64,000 nt of DNA from positions 248,001 through 312,000 of the forward strand of contig BDSL01000105.1 of NCBI GenBank assembly GCA_003116995.1. The letters run 5' to 3'. A program made the position numbers and the translations under genes. Below the pieces are notes generated by a model. The model was not told the DNA's origin. It made no database searches and worked only from the letters and a program-made list of their open reading frames with translations. This document shows positions 24,902 through 35,515 of the stretch, piece after piece (position 1 is the stretch's first letter; every line of letters begins with the position of its first letter). The DNA is from Yamagishiella unicocca. Lineage: Eukaryota > Chlorophyta > Chlorophyceae > Chlamydomonadales > Volvocaceae.

Positions 24902-26054
24902 TACAAGTTGGACCGACGTAATGCGACTCAGTATGCGCCCCCAGCACGACTCCCACGTCCAGGGCCCGCCTCCGCAACCCCAAGTGGTGATGTCATTGCT
25001 TCCAGCAGGATAGATGACCTCGCGAAACAAATGGCCAAGCTGCTGACGCTCCTTCTCGAGCGCAGCCCTCTGCAGATAGATACAGTACGACAGCCCGGCG
25101 GCGGACCCGTACTTCAACGACTCCAACCTTGTGCAGGTGGAGCCAGCCCAAAATTACACCAACCCGGGTTGAGAAGCCTACATAAAACGGGCGGGTCGCG
25201 GATTTCTACATACGCGATGCCGCCGCTCCATCCCCCGCAAGCGCACGCTGGCAGCACCTGGCCAGCTGGCGCCGGAGCACCCGTTAGGCCCCGCCGTACC
25301 AATGGCCTGGCGCTCCCCTGCGAACAGCGGCCCCGTACCGTCGGGTTCCCCAGCTACCGCCGCACCCTCCGAAGGACGGACGCCCTTCAGGCGCTGTTCC
25401 CAGAGGGCCCCCGCCAGCAGCCGCCGAGGGCCCACGCGCCAGTGGCCCTGCGGCGCCTCCCCGCGCGCGGCGGTGGGTACGCTGCATACCGGCCCAGCAG
25501 GCGCCAGCCCCGTGAACCTTCCGGCCGCACTGCTGACGCGGTCCCGTCCGACCCCCTGGAGGAGGAGAGGTAGGCGCATAGCGGAGGAGATCGTCAGCAA
25601 GGTCAACAAGTACGTACTCGGTGCCGCTGAGTACGACACTCAGGTGTAATGCCATCAGCATACACACCAAGATTGGGAGCGAAGTGCTGCTGGGCATTGC
25701 CCGCCAACATGGTCGTGCGACGGCCGCACCTGATGAGGCGCTGCAGCCGGAGGCTAGGAGCCAGCCTGAGGAACCCCCATGACCGTAGCTTCCGGAGCTT
25801 GGGGAGCTACTCCGAACACGCAGCTCAGCAGTTACCATGTAGTGGAGGTCGCCCAGCCCCGCTGGCAGGTGTGCCGGACCACCGTCCTGCTGGCCAACGG
25901 TCAAGGAGAGGTTGTCCCCATGCCGGCAGTAACCGACTCGGGAGCCTCCCACAGAGTTATCACGCGTGACACGCTGCGTCGCCTAGACCTACTGGACATC
26001 GTGGAAGACATGCACGTCACCTTCCAACCCTGCAGCCGGCGGGATGGCAACCGT
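24899..26054 (+). pseudogene. LTR-retrotransposon gag/protease relic
   Basis: The frame from 24,899 is Arg/Pro-rich and gag-like. From about 25,779 another frame reads CRTTVLLANGQGEVVPMPAV and then TDSGASHRVITRDTLRR. The DSGAS sequence in this context is the catalytic aspartate motif of a retropepsin, as in the protease of Ty3/gypsy- or Ty1/copia-type elements. The two frames are not continuous, and no reverse transcriptase, RNase H or integrase motif follows. Sequence after 26,054 becomes simple repeats. It is therefore a truncated, frame-broken fragment. Confidence 0.6.
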
Positions 26055-26560
26055 GTGTGGGTGCGGAGGGAGGGGGGGAGGGAGGGTGGTGGTGGTGGTA
26101 AGGGGGGTGAGGTTGAGTGGAGGCGAGGTGGGGTTTACACGGTAGGTAGGTAGGTAGGGGGGAGTTGACGGGAACAACACGAAGCCGAGTCCTATGCTGC
26201 GATTTCGCACATGGGCTCCCCCCCTTTCCGCCCACCCACCCTCCCAACTTGGCACCCTCCGCCCACCCATCCTCTGACCTCTGTCCCTGGTCGGTACACC
26301 GGGTTACTCTTCGCCTGACCCCGCCGACGCCCCCGCCCCTGCCGCCCCCGGTCTCCATCTAGGGTGTCAGCGCCTCTTCACTCTCATCGAATAAAAACAC
26401 ATTTCGACGCTGTCCCCCCCCCCCCGCACCTGCCAGCTCCCCCGGCACCTCCCGGGCCATGTAACCACATGTGGGCGCACGACCCAGCGAGGGACCCCGC
26501 CTTGCCTCAACGAACTCCTGCAACGGGGTCGTACCAGCGGAGAGTTAGTTAGTTACTATC
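26055..26560. repeat. Low-complexity G/T- and C-rich block
   Basis: Runs such as GGAGGGAGGGTGG, (GGTA)n near 26,140-26,157 and poly-C tracts near 26,405-26,418. No exon is supported. Confidence 0.6.
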
Positions 26561-26864
26561 GTATGGTGACGATGTCGCGGATGGTGGCAGCAAGCTACCG
26601 CACACCAGCTTTGCGCCCCCCCCCTTTTTATTCGGGCCTGCTCGCCAGCTTTAGGCACACGGCCCCACCCGCGGAGCTACGCTCGCGGCCCTCCCACCCC
26701 TCAACCTCACCCTCATCACCCCCACCCGTTCTCTCCCGGGGGGCCCCTCCCTCCCCCGCTCATGGGCCGTCCAGCCGTACGCGCGCGCGCCGCACCTTAC
26801 GCCCCGGCGCTCCCGTTTCCTCAAATCAAACCATATTGCAAGCACTCTAAGTATAGCTTGCACC

Positions 26865-28135
26865 ATGCGTTACCGGCCGTCGCACGTGCAAGCGCCGCCG
26901 GACCAGCATCCCGACGACCATGCCGCGAGTGCGCTCGCGCTCAAAGCCTCCGCTTTCCGCAGCCATTGGCCCAAACAATCTCAGCGGATTTACCGGATCC
27001 TTCGCGGCCGACCGCTCCAGCAGCCGGCGACCATCACCGCTTTCCTGGCGGAACGTCTGGCTTTCATTGGCCAGCCTGCTCATGATCAGCTGCTGGCTCA
27101 GCCTGACACTGTGGGCGTGCTTTACGCCGCCTCTGCCCAACCTACCTGACCGCCGCTGTGCCCGCCAGCGGCGGGGCCCACACCTCGTCGGGCCAGCCAG
27201 CAGCCCCGGACCTCCCTGCCAAGCCCGGCGTCCAGCAGCCACAGCAACCAGCCCCGGCGTCCAGCAGCCCGTCCCGGCGGCCCGCGGCCGCCGCCGCCGT
27301 CGCAGCCCCCCCCGGCGCCGCAGCAGCCCTGGCGCCCCGCCCCCGCCGCAGCCCGCCCCAGCAAACCCCCCGCTTGTACAATGCAGCCGGCCTCCCCGCG
27401 CGCCCCCGCTTCCCCCCCCGCACCTCATCCCGCGCCAGCCCCCTCTCCCCCTCCACGGCCCCACCCCCAGCCGCGACCGAAACACTCATAGCCAACTGTT
27501 CCCGCCGCCTCGCTCTCGGTTCCCCCCCCCGCCCCTCCGCCCACCCGAACACCCGCCATTCGCGCACCGTCTCCTCCCACAGCCCCCCCTCCCCCTCCCC
27601 GCCTCGGCCGCCCCTCTCCCCAGTGTCCCTCGCCGCCGGCGTCGCACTGTGGCGGCGCCGTGCTCGCTGTGGCAGTGCTGTGGGGATCCGTCCAGCCCGG
27701 ACCGCGCACTGCCTCCTCCTCCGTCCGTCTCCTGTCTGCTCGCCTGCTAGGTTCCCCCCTGCCCCGCATCTCCACGCCCCATCTTCTCTCACCGCCTTCC
27801 TCCGTCGTGCAGGCCTCCGCCGTACACCGCCGTACAAGACCGCGTCGTACCCGTCTCCCCGTATATCAGACCTCCCCTTCCCTGCCTCTGTCTCTTTCGC
27901 CGCGCCGCTGGGGCTTCTTCGTTGCTCTGACCCCTGTCCGCCCGCTCCAAACCTGGGTGTTGTTTCTAACGCCTCCTGGTGCCCCCTGCCCGCATGCTTC
28001 GCGTCGACCGCCTTCACCACCCGCTCTGGGCCCTGGCCAGGTGAGTTCCGCCGCCGGGTTGGGCACCTGTTTTGTTGTTTTTTTGCTAGTCGTTGCACTC
28101 TTGTCGCTCACCACCTCCCCCAGTTCTCCCGCTAG
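26865..28135 (+). other. Unidentified Pro-rich ORF block, possibly mobile-element ORF1
   Basis: From 26,865 the + strand reads a protein-like stretch (KQSQRIYRILRGRPLQQPA, then ITAFLAERLAFIGQPAHDQL) that stops near 27,149. A different frame continues to 28,135 as a Pro/Ala/Ser-rich chain. The first part has good helical texture and is not obviously low-complexity. The second part overlaps the dispersed repeat at 27,962-28,394. I do not recognise the family. Loss of frame, position among repeats and composition suggest an ORF1-like protein of a retroelement, but a host exon with a downstream donor is possible. Confidence 0.3.
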
Positions 28136-28394
28136 CGCCCATAACCGGTTCCGCGAAACGTTTCCTTGCGTCGCGCGGGGTCCTCGCTTCCTGTCGTCTC
28201 GCCGTGGCTGTTTAGCTTAGCCGCCGAAGGTCGGCCTACGACCTTCGGCTTTAGTATCCCCAACCCAGTTCTCCAGCATGCATCTCAAAACGTCTGTCCT
28301 AAACGGTTTTTTCGGGCATTCACGGGTCTTCCTCGAGCCTCCTCTGCCATCGTCGTCACCGCCGCCGCTGCCGCCAGCCGGTAGCCTGCCGTAC
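27962..28394 (-). repeat. Introner-like dispersed repeat, copy 1 (in ARPC2-like gene)
   Basis: Read on the minus strand, this copy starts exactly at the donor GTACGGCAGGCTACCG of the ARPC2-like exon and runs to about 27,962. It matches 30,807-31,455 on the + strand through shared words including GACAGACGTTTTGAGATGC, AACTGGGTTGGGGATACTAA and AGCGGGTGGTGAAGGCGGT. Eleven exon bases before the donor (AGAACATCCAG) are also shared by the two sites. Confidence 0.85.
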
Positions 28395-28695
28395 CTGGAT
28401 GTTCTGCATTCATTACTTGAACCTGACGCGACACGGTGGCCACGCCCCGGAACGCCGCCGCCACCGCGTCGATCACCTCGGGTCCAAGCACCTGGGGGGG
28501 GGGAAGGCAAGGAAGACCCTGGCGGCGGCACCAGCCCCGCCAGATGCGATTTGGGTCATGGCCGCTCTGAGGTGCTCTGGGGTGCTCTGGGGTGCTTCGC
28601 GTCACGACGTCACGATACTGGCGCTGGGGAGGGTTTTGAGGAAGACCCGTGGATGCGAAAAAAGACCCTTTAGGACAGACGTTTTGAGATGCGCT
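28260..28695. repeat. Fold-back around one ARPC2-like exon
   Basis: A fragment of the same repeat lies in + orientation at about 28,633-28,695 (GAGGAAGACCCGTGGATG, then TTAGGACAGACGTTTTGAGA). It is inverted relative to 28,275-28,345. The ARPC2-like exon at 28,395-28,491 sits in the loop. Confidence 0.75.
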
Positions 28696-29437
28696 GGGGA
28701 GGGAGGGTTGTCAGGTGGGTGGCAGCACCACAGCGACGGGGGAATCACGCTCGGGTTGGTTCACTAGCTCGGTTGCTTGCTGCGCCCGTCGAGGCGTCTG
28801 GTTGGGAGCTTTCTAGGTCGGTAGCTAGCTGGTTAGGTAGCTAGCTGGGGGGGCTGTCGTGCGCTGCTGCACCGCCCGCCTGGCTCCATTGCCGTGCTAT
28901 GTGTTCCCGCCCCCCCCTCCCTGCTGCCCCCCCACCTGCCGTGGGTTCGCCGGCCGTGGATTCGCGGATTCTCTTATCAAACCCACCACCTGCAGCCCCC
29001 TTCCTCACCTGCTGCTTGAAGGGGCCAGCCAGCTGCGGCATGGCGAACAGCAGCCGCATGCAGCCGTCCGGTCCCGCCACCAGGAGGTACTCGCAGCCGC
29101 CGAACTCGTGAGCGTGCTCCTCGACACTCTGGCCAGGACAGGGGAGGAGGAAGGAGGAGGAGGGAAGAGGGGGGAAGAGCGAGGAGGGGGGGAGGAGGAG
29201 GAGTTTGGGGGAAGAGGTAGGGCTGGGCGTGGCTGAAGGCGTGGGTTGGGCCCGGGAGCGGCAAGGTGGGGTTCGAGGTGTGTTGTTGTATCTGGGGGAA
29301 CTGACGGAAGGGACGGGGTGGAGAGGCTGCCGCACCACGCAGCACAGCACGTTGCTACGTGGGGTCCGCACCTGGAATTCGAGTCCCCCCGCTTTCTGCT
29401 GCAGCAGCTGGATGATCCGGCTCTGGATAATCCTGTT
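28395..29437 (-). CDS. ARPC2: ARP2/3 complex subunit 2-like (p34-Arc), N-terminal part only
   Basis: Three phase-consistent exons are visible on the minus strand: 29437-29372, 29128-29009 and 28491-28395. The joined sequence begins NRIIQSRIIQLL, continues HEFGGCEYLLVAGPDG and LLFAMPQLAGPF, and ends VLGPEVIDAVAAAFRGVA plus VMNAEHP. This follows the N-terminal half of p34-Arc (initial NRII helix, a strand pair around D-G, then a K-F/P-F helix and the NPE-G turn). p34-Arc is a core scaffold subunit of the actin-nucleating ARP2/3 complex. The first few codons and everything after the VMNAEHP exon were not found. The following intron begins with the dispersed repeat, and the expected C-terminal exons do not appear below 27,960. 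The gene may therefore be interrupted, or its next intron is very long. The identification is from memory of the fold, not a search. Confidence 0.5.
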
Positions 29438-29835
29438 CTGACAGCTTATAAGGATACCGCTGCGAAAGGACGCCAGCTTTCCTGAGTATTATGAATTATA
29501 CGCCTGTGCACGGAAAAACAATGGAGACTTATGAGCTTCAGGTCGTTTTAGTGATTTCTACATTTTGCGATAACGTCGCGAGCTAAAGGTCCAGTTGTCG
29601 GGTAGTCGAGCTGGTAGTCGTATCCATTCCGTTTCCCGCCCTTCGGAGTTCCCGACAGGAATGTCTCAATCGCGCTATAAGACATATGATGCGATTAATG
29701 GAATCAATGCATGGCGTATCCACCTTGCCGAACTACCGGCCGACAGCGAACTGACGACAGCGTTTTGCATCGCGCAGAGCCAAAATACTTCTGGAGTCAC
29801 CTGTAATCCACGCCAATAAGCTTGTAACTTTTCCG
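29438..29835. promoter_or_regulatory. Intergenic gap between divergent genes, presumed shared promoter
   Basis: The ARPC2-like gene reads left and the methyltransferase reads right from within this gap of about 400 bases. By position it should hold both promoters. I see no motif that proves it, and the first ARPC2 exon may also lie here. Confidence 0.3.
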
Positions 29836-32800
29836 ATGGATAATAACGATGACTGCGCCATTCGAGAAATCGAGCTTGGCGAGAGCTGCAAGTTGAGGAT
29901 CAAGGAGTTCACTTTGCTGCAGGTATGTTCATCTACTGGTATATACCTTGAGACGCGATGAGGATAACTCCGGGGCGGGTACTATGGGCTCACCCGCACG
30001 CATCTCCCCCTGGGGTTAACTGGGACTCGCATCCACCCCTCCTGTGCTGCCGAACCGTGTTTACTGTCCGCATTGGTGTTTTTGGTCACCTTTTTGCTCG
30101 TCGGACATAGGCAAATCACCCTTGAGGCCCTCCCTATTGCACTGGACACCCTTCTCCTCCCCTTGTTGCTGCTGTCGTCGTCGCCGCCGCATGCCAGGAC
30201 GAGGCGGGCGCTGTGGTGTGGGACGCTGGGCTCGTCCTGTCGTACTACCTGGCGTACCAGCAGGCCAAGGGTCAGTCGTACCTTGTACGGAGGGTGGTGG
30301 AGGTTGTCGATCCGAACAGGGTTTCCCCCCACGCTCCAGATCCGTACGTTGGGCGGGACCTGCCCCCTGCCGGCACGGCCGCACCTGCCTTCTGCGCGGA
30401 TGCCAACATGCCGGATCCTGTGTCGATCCCGCCGATGCCCGCTCCTTTGCCGACCTGACGCGAGGATGCCGCACAGCTGAACTCCATGCACGCGCACCGG
30501 CAGCAGCGCCGCACAGCACTCGCCGCACGACGCACCTCTTATTCCGGCCATGTACCCATTTGCCGCCTGACCCACATCCGCGTACCCGCCTGTCTGCCTG
30601 CCTCCCGCCCGCCCGCCTGCCCCGCCCCCGCGCCGGGACGTCTCCCCCCCCCGTGGGCAGGCAACTCGCTGGTGGCTGGCCGCACCTGTCTAGAGCTCGG
30701 CAGCGGCACCGGCGTGGTGGGTCTATCGGCTGCCCGGCTGGGAGCGGCGCAGGTATACGTGACGGACCTGCCGCACCTGGTGCCGTACCTGAGAGAGAAC
30801 ATCCAGGTACGGCAGGCTACCGACTGGCGGCAGCGGCGGCGGTGACGACGATGGCAGAAGGGGGGCTCGAGGAAGACCCGTGGATGCCCGGAAAAAAACG
30901 TTTAGGACAGACGTTTTGAGATGCATGCTGGAGAACTGGGTTGGGGATACTAAAGTCGAAGGTCGGAAGGTGATGACCTTTGGCGGCTAAGCTAAAGCGG
31001 CGACGGCGAGACGACAGGAAGCGAGGACCCCGCGCGACGCAAGGACACGTTTCGCAGAACCGGTTATGGGCGCTAGCTGGAGAACTGGGGGAGGTGGTGC
31101 GCCATGGGAGAGCGGACAGCGCGACCCGGTCCCGGTCCCGGTCCCGACCCGCCCGAATACCGACCATAGAGTTGCGGACGTCGTGAGGAAGCCGGACATT
31201 ACCAGAGAAGGTCCGCCGGCGTCCAGGATAGGAGGCCGAAGCCGCGGCGCGCCGCCATGGGGGACTGGAGAACGCGAAAGCCTAGACGCAGGTCCCGACG
31301 CCGGCAGACAAGAGTGCAACGACTAGCAAAAAACCAACAAAACAGGGGCCCAACCCGGCGGCGGAACTCACCTGGCCAGGGCCCAGAGCGGGTGGTGAAG
31401 GCGGTCGACGCGAAGCATGCGGGCAGGGGGCACCAGGAGGCGTCAGAAACAGCAGAAGGGGGGCGGGGTGAGAGAGTAGGGCCCCGGGTAGCTTTCGGGG
31501 TAGGGTCCCGGGTAGCTTCACGTGCCGGTGGCCTCTCCGGTTGCGCCCCTGCATGCCGCCGTCATCTCGCACAAGCCAGCAGCGGCGCGCTGCAGCCGAG
31601 GCACCTGACCGTCTGACTGCCGCTGCAGCCGAGGCACCTGACCGTCTGACTGCCGCTGCCCCCGAGGCACCTGACCGTCTGACTGCCGCTGCAGCCGAGG
31701 CACCTGACCGCCTGACTGCCGCTGCCCCCGAGGCACCTGACCGTCTGACTGCCGCTGCCCCCGAGGCACCTGACCGTCTGACTGCCGCTGCACCCGAGGC
31801 ACCTGACCGTCTGACTGCCGCTGCACCCGAGGCACCTGACCGTCTGACTGCCGCTGCACCCGAGGCACCTGACCGTCTGACTGCCGCTGCAGCCGAGGCA
31901 CCTGACCGTCTGACTGCCGCTGCCCCCGAGGCACCTGACCGTCTGACTGCCGCTGCACCCGAGGCACCTGACCGTCTGACTGCCGCTGCACCCGAGGCAC
32001 CTGACCGTCTGGCTGCCGCTGCACCCGAGGCACCTGACCGTCTGACTGCCGCTGCACCCGAGGCACCTGACCGTCTGACTGCCGCTGCCCCCGAGGCACC
32101 TGACCGTCTGACTGCCGCTGCACCCGAGGCACCTGACCGTCTGACTGCCGCTGCCCCCGAGGCACCTGACCGTCTGACTGCCGCTGCCCCCGAGGCACCT
32201 GACCGCCTGACTGCCGCTGCACCCGAGGCACCTGACCGTCTGACTGCCGCTGCACCCGAGGCACCTGACCGTCTGGCTGCCGCTGCACCCGAGGCACCTG
32301 ACCGTCTGACTGCCGCTGCACCCGAGGCACCTGACCGTCTGACTGCCGCTGCACCCGAGGCACCTGACCGTCTGACTGCCGCTGCCCCCGAGGCACCTGA
32401 CCGTCTGACTGCCGCTGCACCCGAGGCACCTGACCGTCTGACTGCCGCTGCCCCCGAGGCACCTGACCGTCTGACTGCCGCTGCACCCGAGGCACCTGAC
32501 CGTCTGACTGCCGCTGCCCCCGAGGCACCTGACCGTCTGACTGCCGCTGCACCCGAGGCACCTGACCGCCTGACTGCCGCTGCACCCGAGGCACCTGACC
32601 GTCTGACTGCCGCTGCCCCCGAGGCACCTGACCGTCTGACTGCCGCTGCACCCGAGGCACCTGACCGTCTGACTGCCGCTGCCCCCGAGGCACCTGACCG
32701 TCTGACTGCCGCTGCCCCCGAGGCACCTGACCGTCTGACTGCCGCTGCACCCGAGGCACCTGACCGTCTGACTGCCGCTGCACCCGAGGCACCTGACCGT

Positions 32801-33932
32801 CTGACTGCCGCTGCACCCGAGGCACCTGACCGTCTGACTGCCGCTGCACCCGAGGCACCTGACCATCTGACTGCCGCTGCAGCCGAGGCACCTGACCGTC
32901 TGACTGCCGCTGCACCCGAGGCACCTGACCGTCTGACTGCCGCTGCACCCGAGGCACCTGACCGTCTGGCTGCCGCTGCCCTCTCCTACCGGTGTCGCAA
33001 GCCCTCGTCCTGGAGGCAAGCAAACACACGTCTGCGTCACCTTGTACGGCCGCCTGCGGCCCCCTCACACTCTGACACCGCGCACACATGCCGTCCACTG
33101 CTCGCCACCGGTCCGGCAGCTTAACGACCTAGGCGCAACCTGCTGCGCCTTGGCACTCGAGTGGGGAAACCAGGAGCACCTGGCGCAAGCTAGGAAGACG
33201 GTGCTGCTGCGGCCGCCCGACGTGCTCCTGGCCTCGGACGTGGTCTACACGCCTGCAGCGAGGGCGGGGCTGTTCGCCACCCTCGTCGCCACAATGACGC
33301 CCTCGGCGAGGGGTGCTGTCCAGGAGGACTCGTCCAGGGAGGGGCGAGCCACTGCTGCCGCCGTCGAGGGTGACGGCGACGGAGGCAGCGCCAGCGGCTC
33401 GATAGCTCTACTGTGTTACGAGCGGCGACCGGGAGTGGAGGAGCTGCCAGAGCTGTGCTCCAAGCACGGGCTGCTGGCTCGCGAGGTGGGGCGGTGGGGG
33501 CAGTTGAGGGCGGTTGGGGCGCACAAGGGTCGATCGTTAGGACCGTTATCGGCACGCGGCACCACATGCTCTCTTGTTGCGTGGGACGGAGAGCGCTGCA
33601 TCGCGGCGCATCTAATAAGGCGCGCTGCAAGAAGGTCCGGACGAGCTTGTGACGGCCGCTTGGCTCTCATCTGGATCAGGGTCATTAACTCAGAACGTTT
33701 TGTCTGCGCCTGCAGTTTCGGCCAACAGCACGGCCGCCCCAGGGCTGCCGACCTGCTGTTGGCCCCCGCTGAATAGCCCTACTCGCTGAATAACCCTCCC
33801 CGGCGCCCCGAGCCCTCCCAGGTGCCCCACCGGGAGCTGCACCCCGACTGGGTCAGCACCGACATCCACCTGCTGCAGCTGCGCCTCCAGAGCTCGCCGG
33901 GCGCCGCGGCGACGGCGCCGCTGCACTCGTAG
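29836..33932 (+). CDS. METTL21/FAM86-type protein methyltransferase, five exons
   Basis: Exons are 29836-29922, 30198-30270, 30661-30806, 33120-33485 and 33822-33932. They total 783 bases and encode 260 residues, with all phases agreeing. It is a seven-beta-strand class I S-adenosylmethionine methyltransferase of the Methyltransf_16 family. Family hallmarks are in order: GAVVWDAGLVLSYYL before the fold (about residues 33-47), SAM-binding motif I ELGSGTG (65-71), TDL (88-90), and the post-motif SDVVY (141-145), which corresponds to the family D-x-x-Y signature. The C-terminus ends STDIHLLQLRLQ as in METTL21 proteins. Members methylate lysines on proteins such as eEF1A, VCP or Hsp70, and which target applies here cannot be told. 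An Ala/Gly/Ser/Asp-rich insert lies near residues 170-190. Intron 3 (30,807-33,119) carries a dispersed repeat and a 33-bp minisatellite. The ATG is the first in frame, preceded by an AT-rich leader. Confidence 0.88.
30807..31455 (+). repeat. Introner-like dispersed repeat, copy 2 (in methyltransferase intron 3)
   Basis: This copy begins at the exact donor of intron 3 and is inverted relative to copy 1. It contains an extra block of about 220 bases at roughly 31,090-31,310 with a (CCCGGT)n tract that copy 1 lacks. The shared part resumes at GCAACGACTAGCAAAAAACC and ends near GGAGGCGTCAGAAAC. Confidence 0.85.
31597..32985. repeat. 33-bp minisatellite, about 42 copies, inside an intron
   Basis: The unit is 33 bases (core GACCGTCTGACTGCCGCTGC), repeated across 1,389 bases. 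Most variation is a C/A/G choice in the GC(C/A)CCCGAG part, a T/C choice in CCGTCTG and a few A-to-G changes. Because 33 is a multiple of three and the unit lacks stops in several frames, long frames stay open on both strands (PEAPDRLTAA on +, QSDGQVPRVQR on -). The array lies wholly within methyltransferase intron 3, so these frames are not expected to be translated. Confidence 0.95.
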
Positions 33933-34636
33933 CCCAACGTTGGGGTGCGCTGAAGTGAGGTTTGAGTGTGCCATGGAATACACACAGCCTTCACCAGCTT
34001 GCAATGCTGGGCGGCAGTGGGCGCTGTGCTAAGTCTGTTGCTAAGTCTGTTGTTAACCGGTGTGAGGATCGGCGAGGCGCAGGCGGCCTCGATGCCCTCC
34101 CGCTGGGGCTCATTGCGTGTGCTGGATTAGATGTGGGAGCCAGACGCGGCGACAACTCCAGCCAGACCAGGGGTATGGGAGGCCGATCGCGTAACGCGAA
34201 ATAAACAGCCCAGCATCCACCAGAGCTTCACCACCCGCGTCAATAGGAGCCGGGGAGGAGAGATGATGCCGCACCGCCCATTTGCTTTTCCGGGGTTGCG
34301 CCGCGATGTCTGGTGGCCCCGGCGAAGCGCCTGGCGCTGATGGCGCTGCTCCTGTCCTCTCGATCAGGACAGGACGTGGCGGTGCGATGGCAGGACGCGG
34401 CGGTGCGGATAGCTGCAGCAGTTGCGGTGAGATGCATGAATCTGGGCCAGATGGGGACGATACGTAGGGTGGGCGCAGCAGCGCAAGCAGGTATCGGGTT
34501 GTAGGGCGTATTGGCACTGCGGTTTGCACGGGTCCTGCTGCTGGAATCTGTGTGGACACCAGAGTGCTTTAAGGGATTCGGCAGCGGGCGTGCAGACATC
34601 TTTATCTGGGCCGGACGTCCCACATTTGCGGCCGAA
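33933..34636. other. 3' flank of the methyltransferase gene, no further gene seen
   Basis: Contains the methyltransferase 3' untranslated region. No exon with a recognisable domain is present. Confidence 0.4.
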
Positions 34637-34637
34637 G

Positions 34638-34922
34638 TGGACAGCAGGGTGGCGCTGCTGGTGCCGGAGGTATGACCGGCCGATGCGGACAGCAGGGTGG
34701 CGCTGCTGGTGCCGGAGGTATGACCGGCCGATGTGGACAGCGGGATGGCGCTGCTGGTGCCGGAGGTATGACCCGCCGATGCGGACAGCAGGGTGGCGCT
34801 GCTGGTGCCGGAGGTATGACCCGCCGATGCGGACAGCGGGGTGGCGCTGCTGGTGCCGGAGGTATGACCGGCCGATGCGGACAGCGGGGTGGCGCTGCTG
34901 GTGCCGGAGGTATGACCGGCCG
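34638..34922. repeat. 48-bp minisatellite, about six copies
   Basis: The unit has the core GGTGGCGCTGCTGGTGCCGG and differs between copies mainly in GCAGGGT versus GCGGGGT and in ACCGGCC versus ACCCGCC. The period is 16 codons, so frames remain open on both strands (GRCGQQGGAAGAGGM on +, SASAGHTSGTSSATPL on -). No start, splice or domain evidence supports translation. Confidence 0.9.
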
Positions 34923-35124
34923 TGATGGGGGATGGCTGCGTTGCCTTGGGCGCGGTGGGCGTCGTTGCCTTGGGCGCGATGCGGTGCTGGTGGCGCGAGG
35001 GGGCTGCGGTGCGTGAGGGGCGGATGCTGAGGGCACTTGCTTGCCAGGGCAAGAAGCAGGGGGGTAGAGGCGGTGGCTGCGGGCGTTGGGGTAGGGTTGG
35101 TAGCAGCCAGGAAGGTCCAAGTTA

Positions 35125-35230
35125 TGAATGCGGTGGATGCTCGGGAAGTTGGGCGGCAGCAAAACTTCCAGTACAGCGAGAGCGTGGAGGCAAGGGCGTC
35201 ACTGTACGACCATTGCCGTACGCGTGGGTG
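35125..35230 (+). other. Possible isolated exon, unidentified
   Basis: Between an AG at about 35,122 and a GTGGGT near 35,225 the + strand reads KVQVMNAVDAREVGRQQNFQ followed by YSESVEARASLYDHC. It has protein-like composition, but I found no partner exons and do not recognise it. Confidence 0.2.
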
Positions 35231-35462
35231 CGGTTAGGGACTAGGGAAGCGTCTAGAGTGCATACGGATGCTCCATGGGCTCGCCCAGAACGCCGCCCAA
35301 GACCGTGACATCTTCGGAACAGCTAATCATTTGTCTAGTAAAGCACACTAAAGCACGTTTTGGGCACATGAAGACGAGCTCCGTGTTGCGCCAGCCGCCT
35401 GCGAGCATTTCGTGCCGTTGGGAGAGCTGGGCTTGCCGGGCTAGCCGAGTTTGGCGGCTTTC

Positions 35463-35515
35463 ATTATGGGTTCCTGCCTGCCTGCCTGCCTGCCTACCTG
35501 CCTGCCTGCCTGCCA
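35463..35515. repeat. CCTG microsatellite
   Basis: About a dozen CCTG tetramers with single interruptions (CCTA, CCAG). Confidence 0.9.

Noticed and set aside
31597..32985. CRISPR-like regular repeats
   Set aside because: Units are contiguous with no unique spacers, and the genome is eukaryotic. It is a minisatellite.
31518..33124. About 500-codon frames on both strands of the 33-bp array
   Set aside because: Product of a stop-free repeat with a period divisible by three. The array lies inside a well-supported intron.
34240..35052. Minus-strand 270-codon frame over the 48-bp array
   Set aside because: Same artefact as above: stop-free repeat, no domain, no splice partner.
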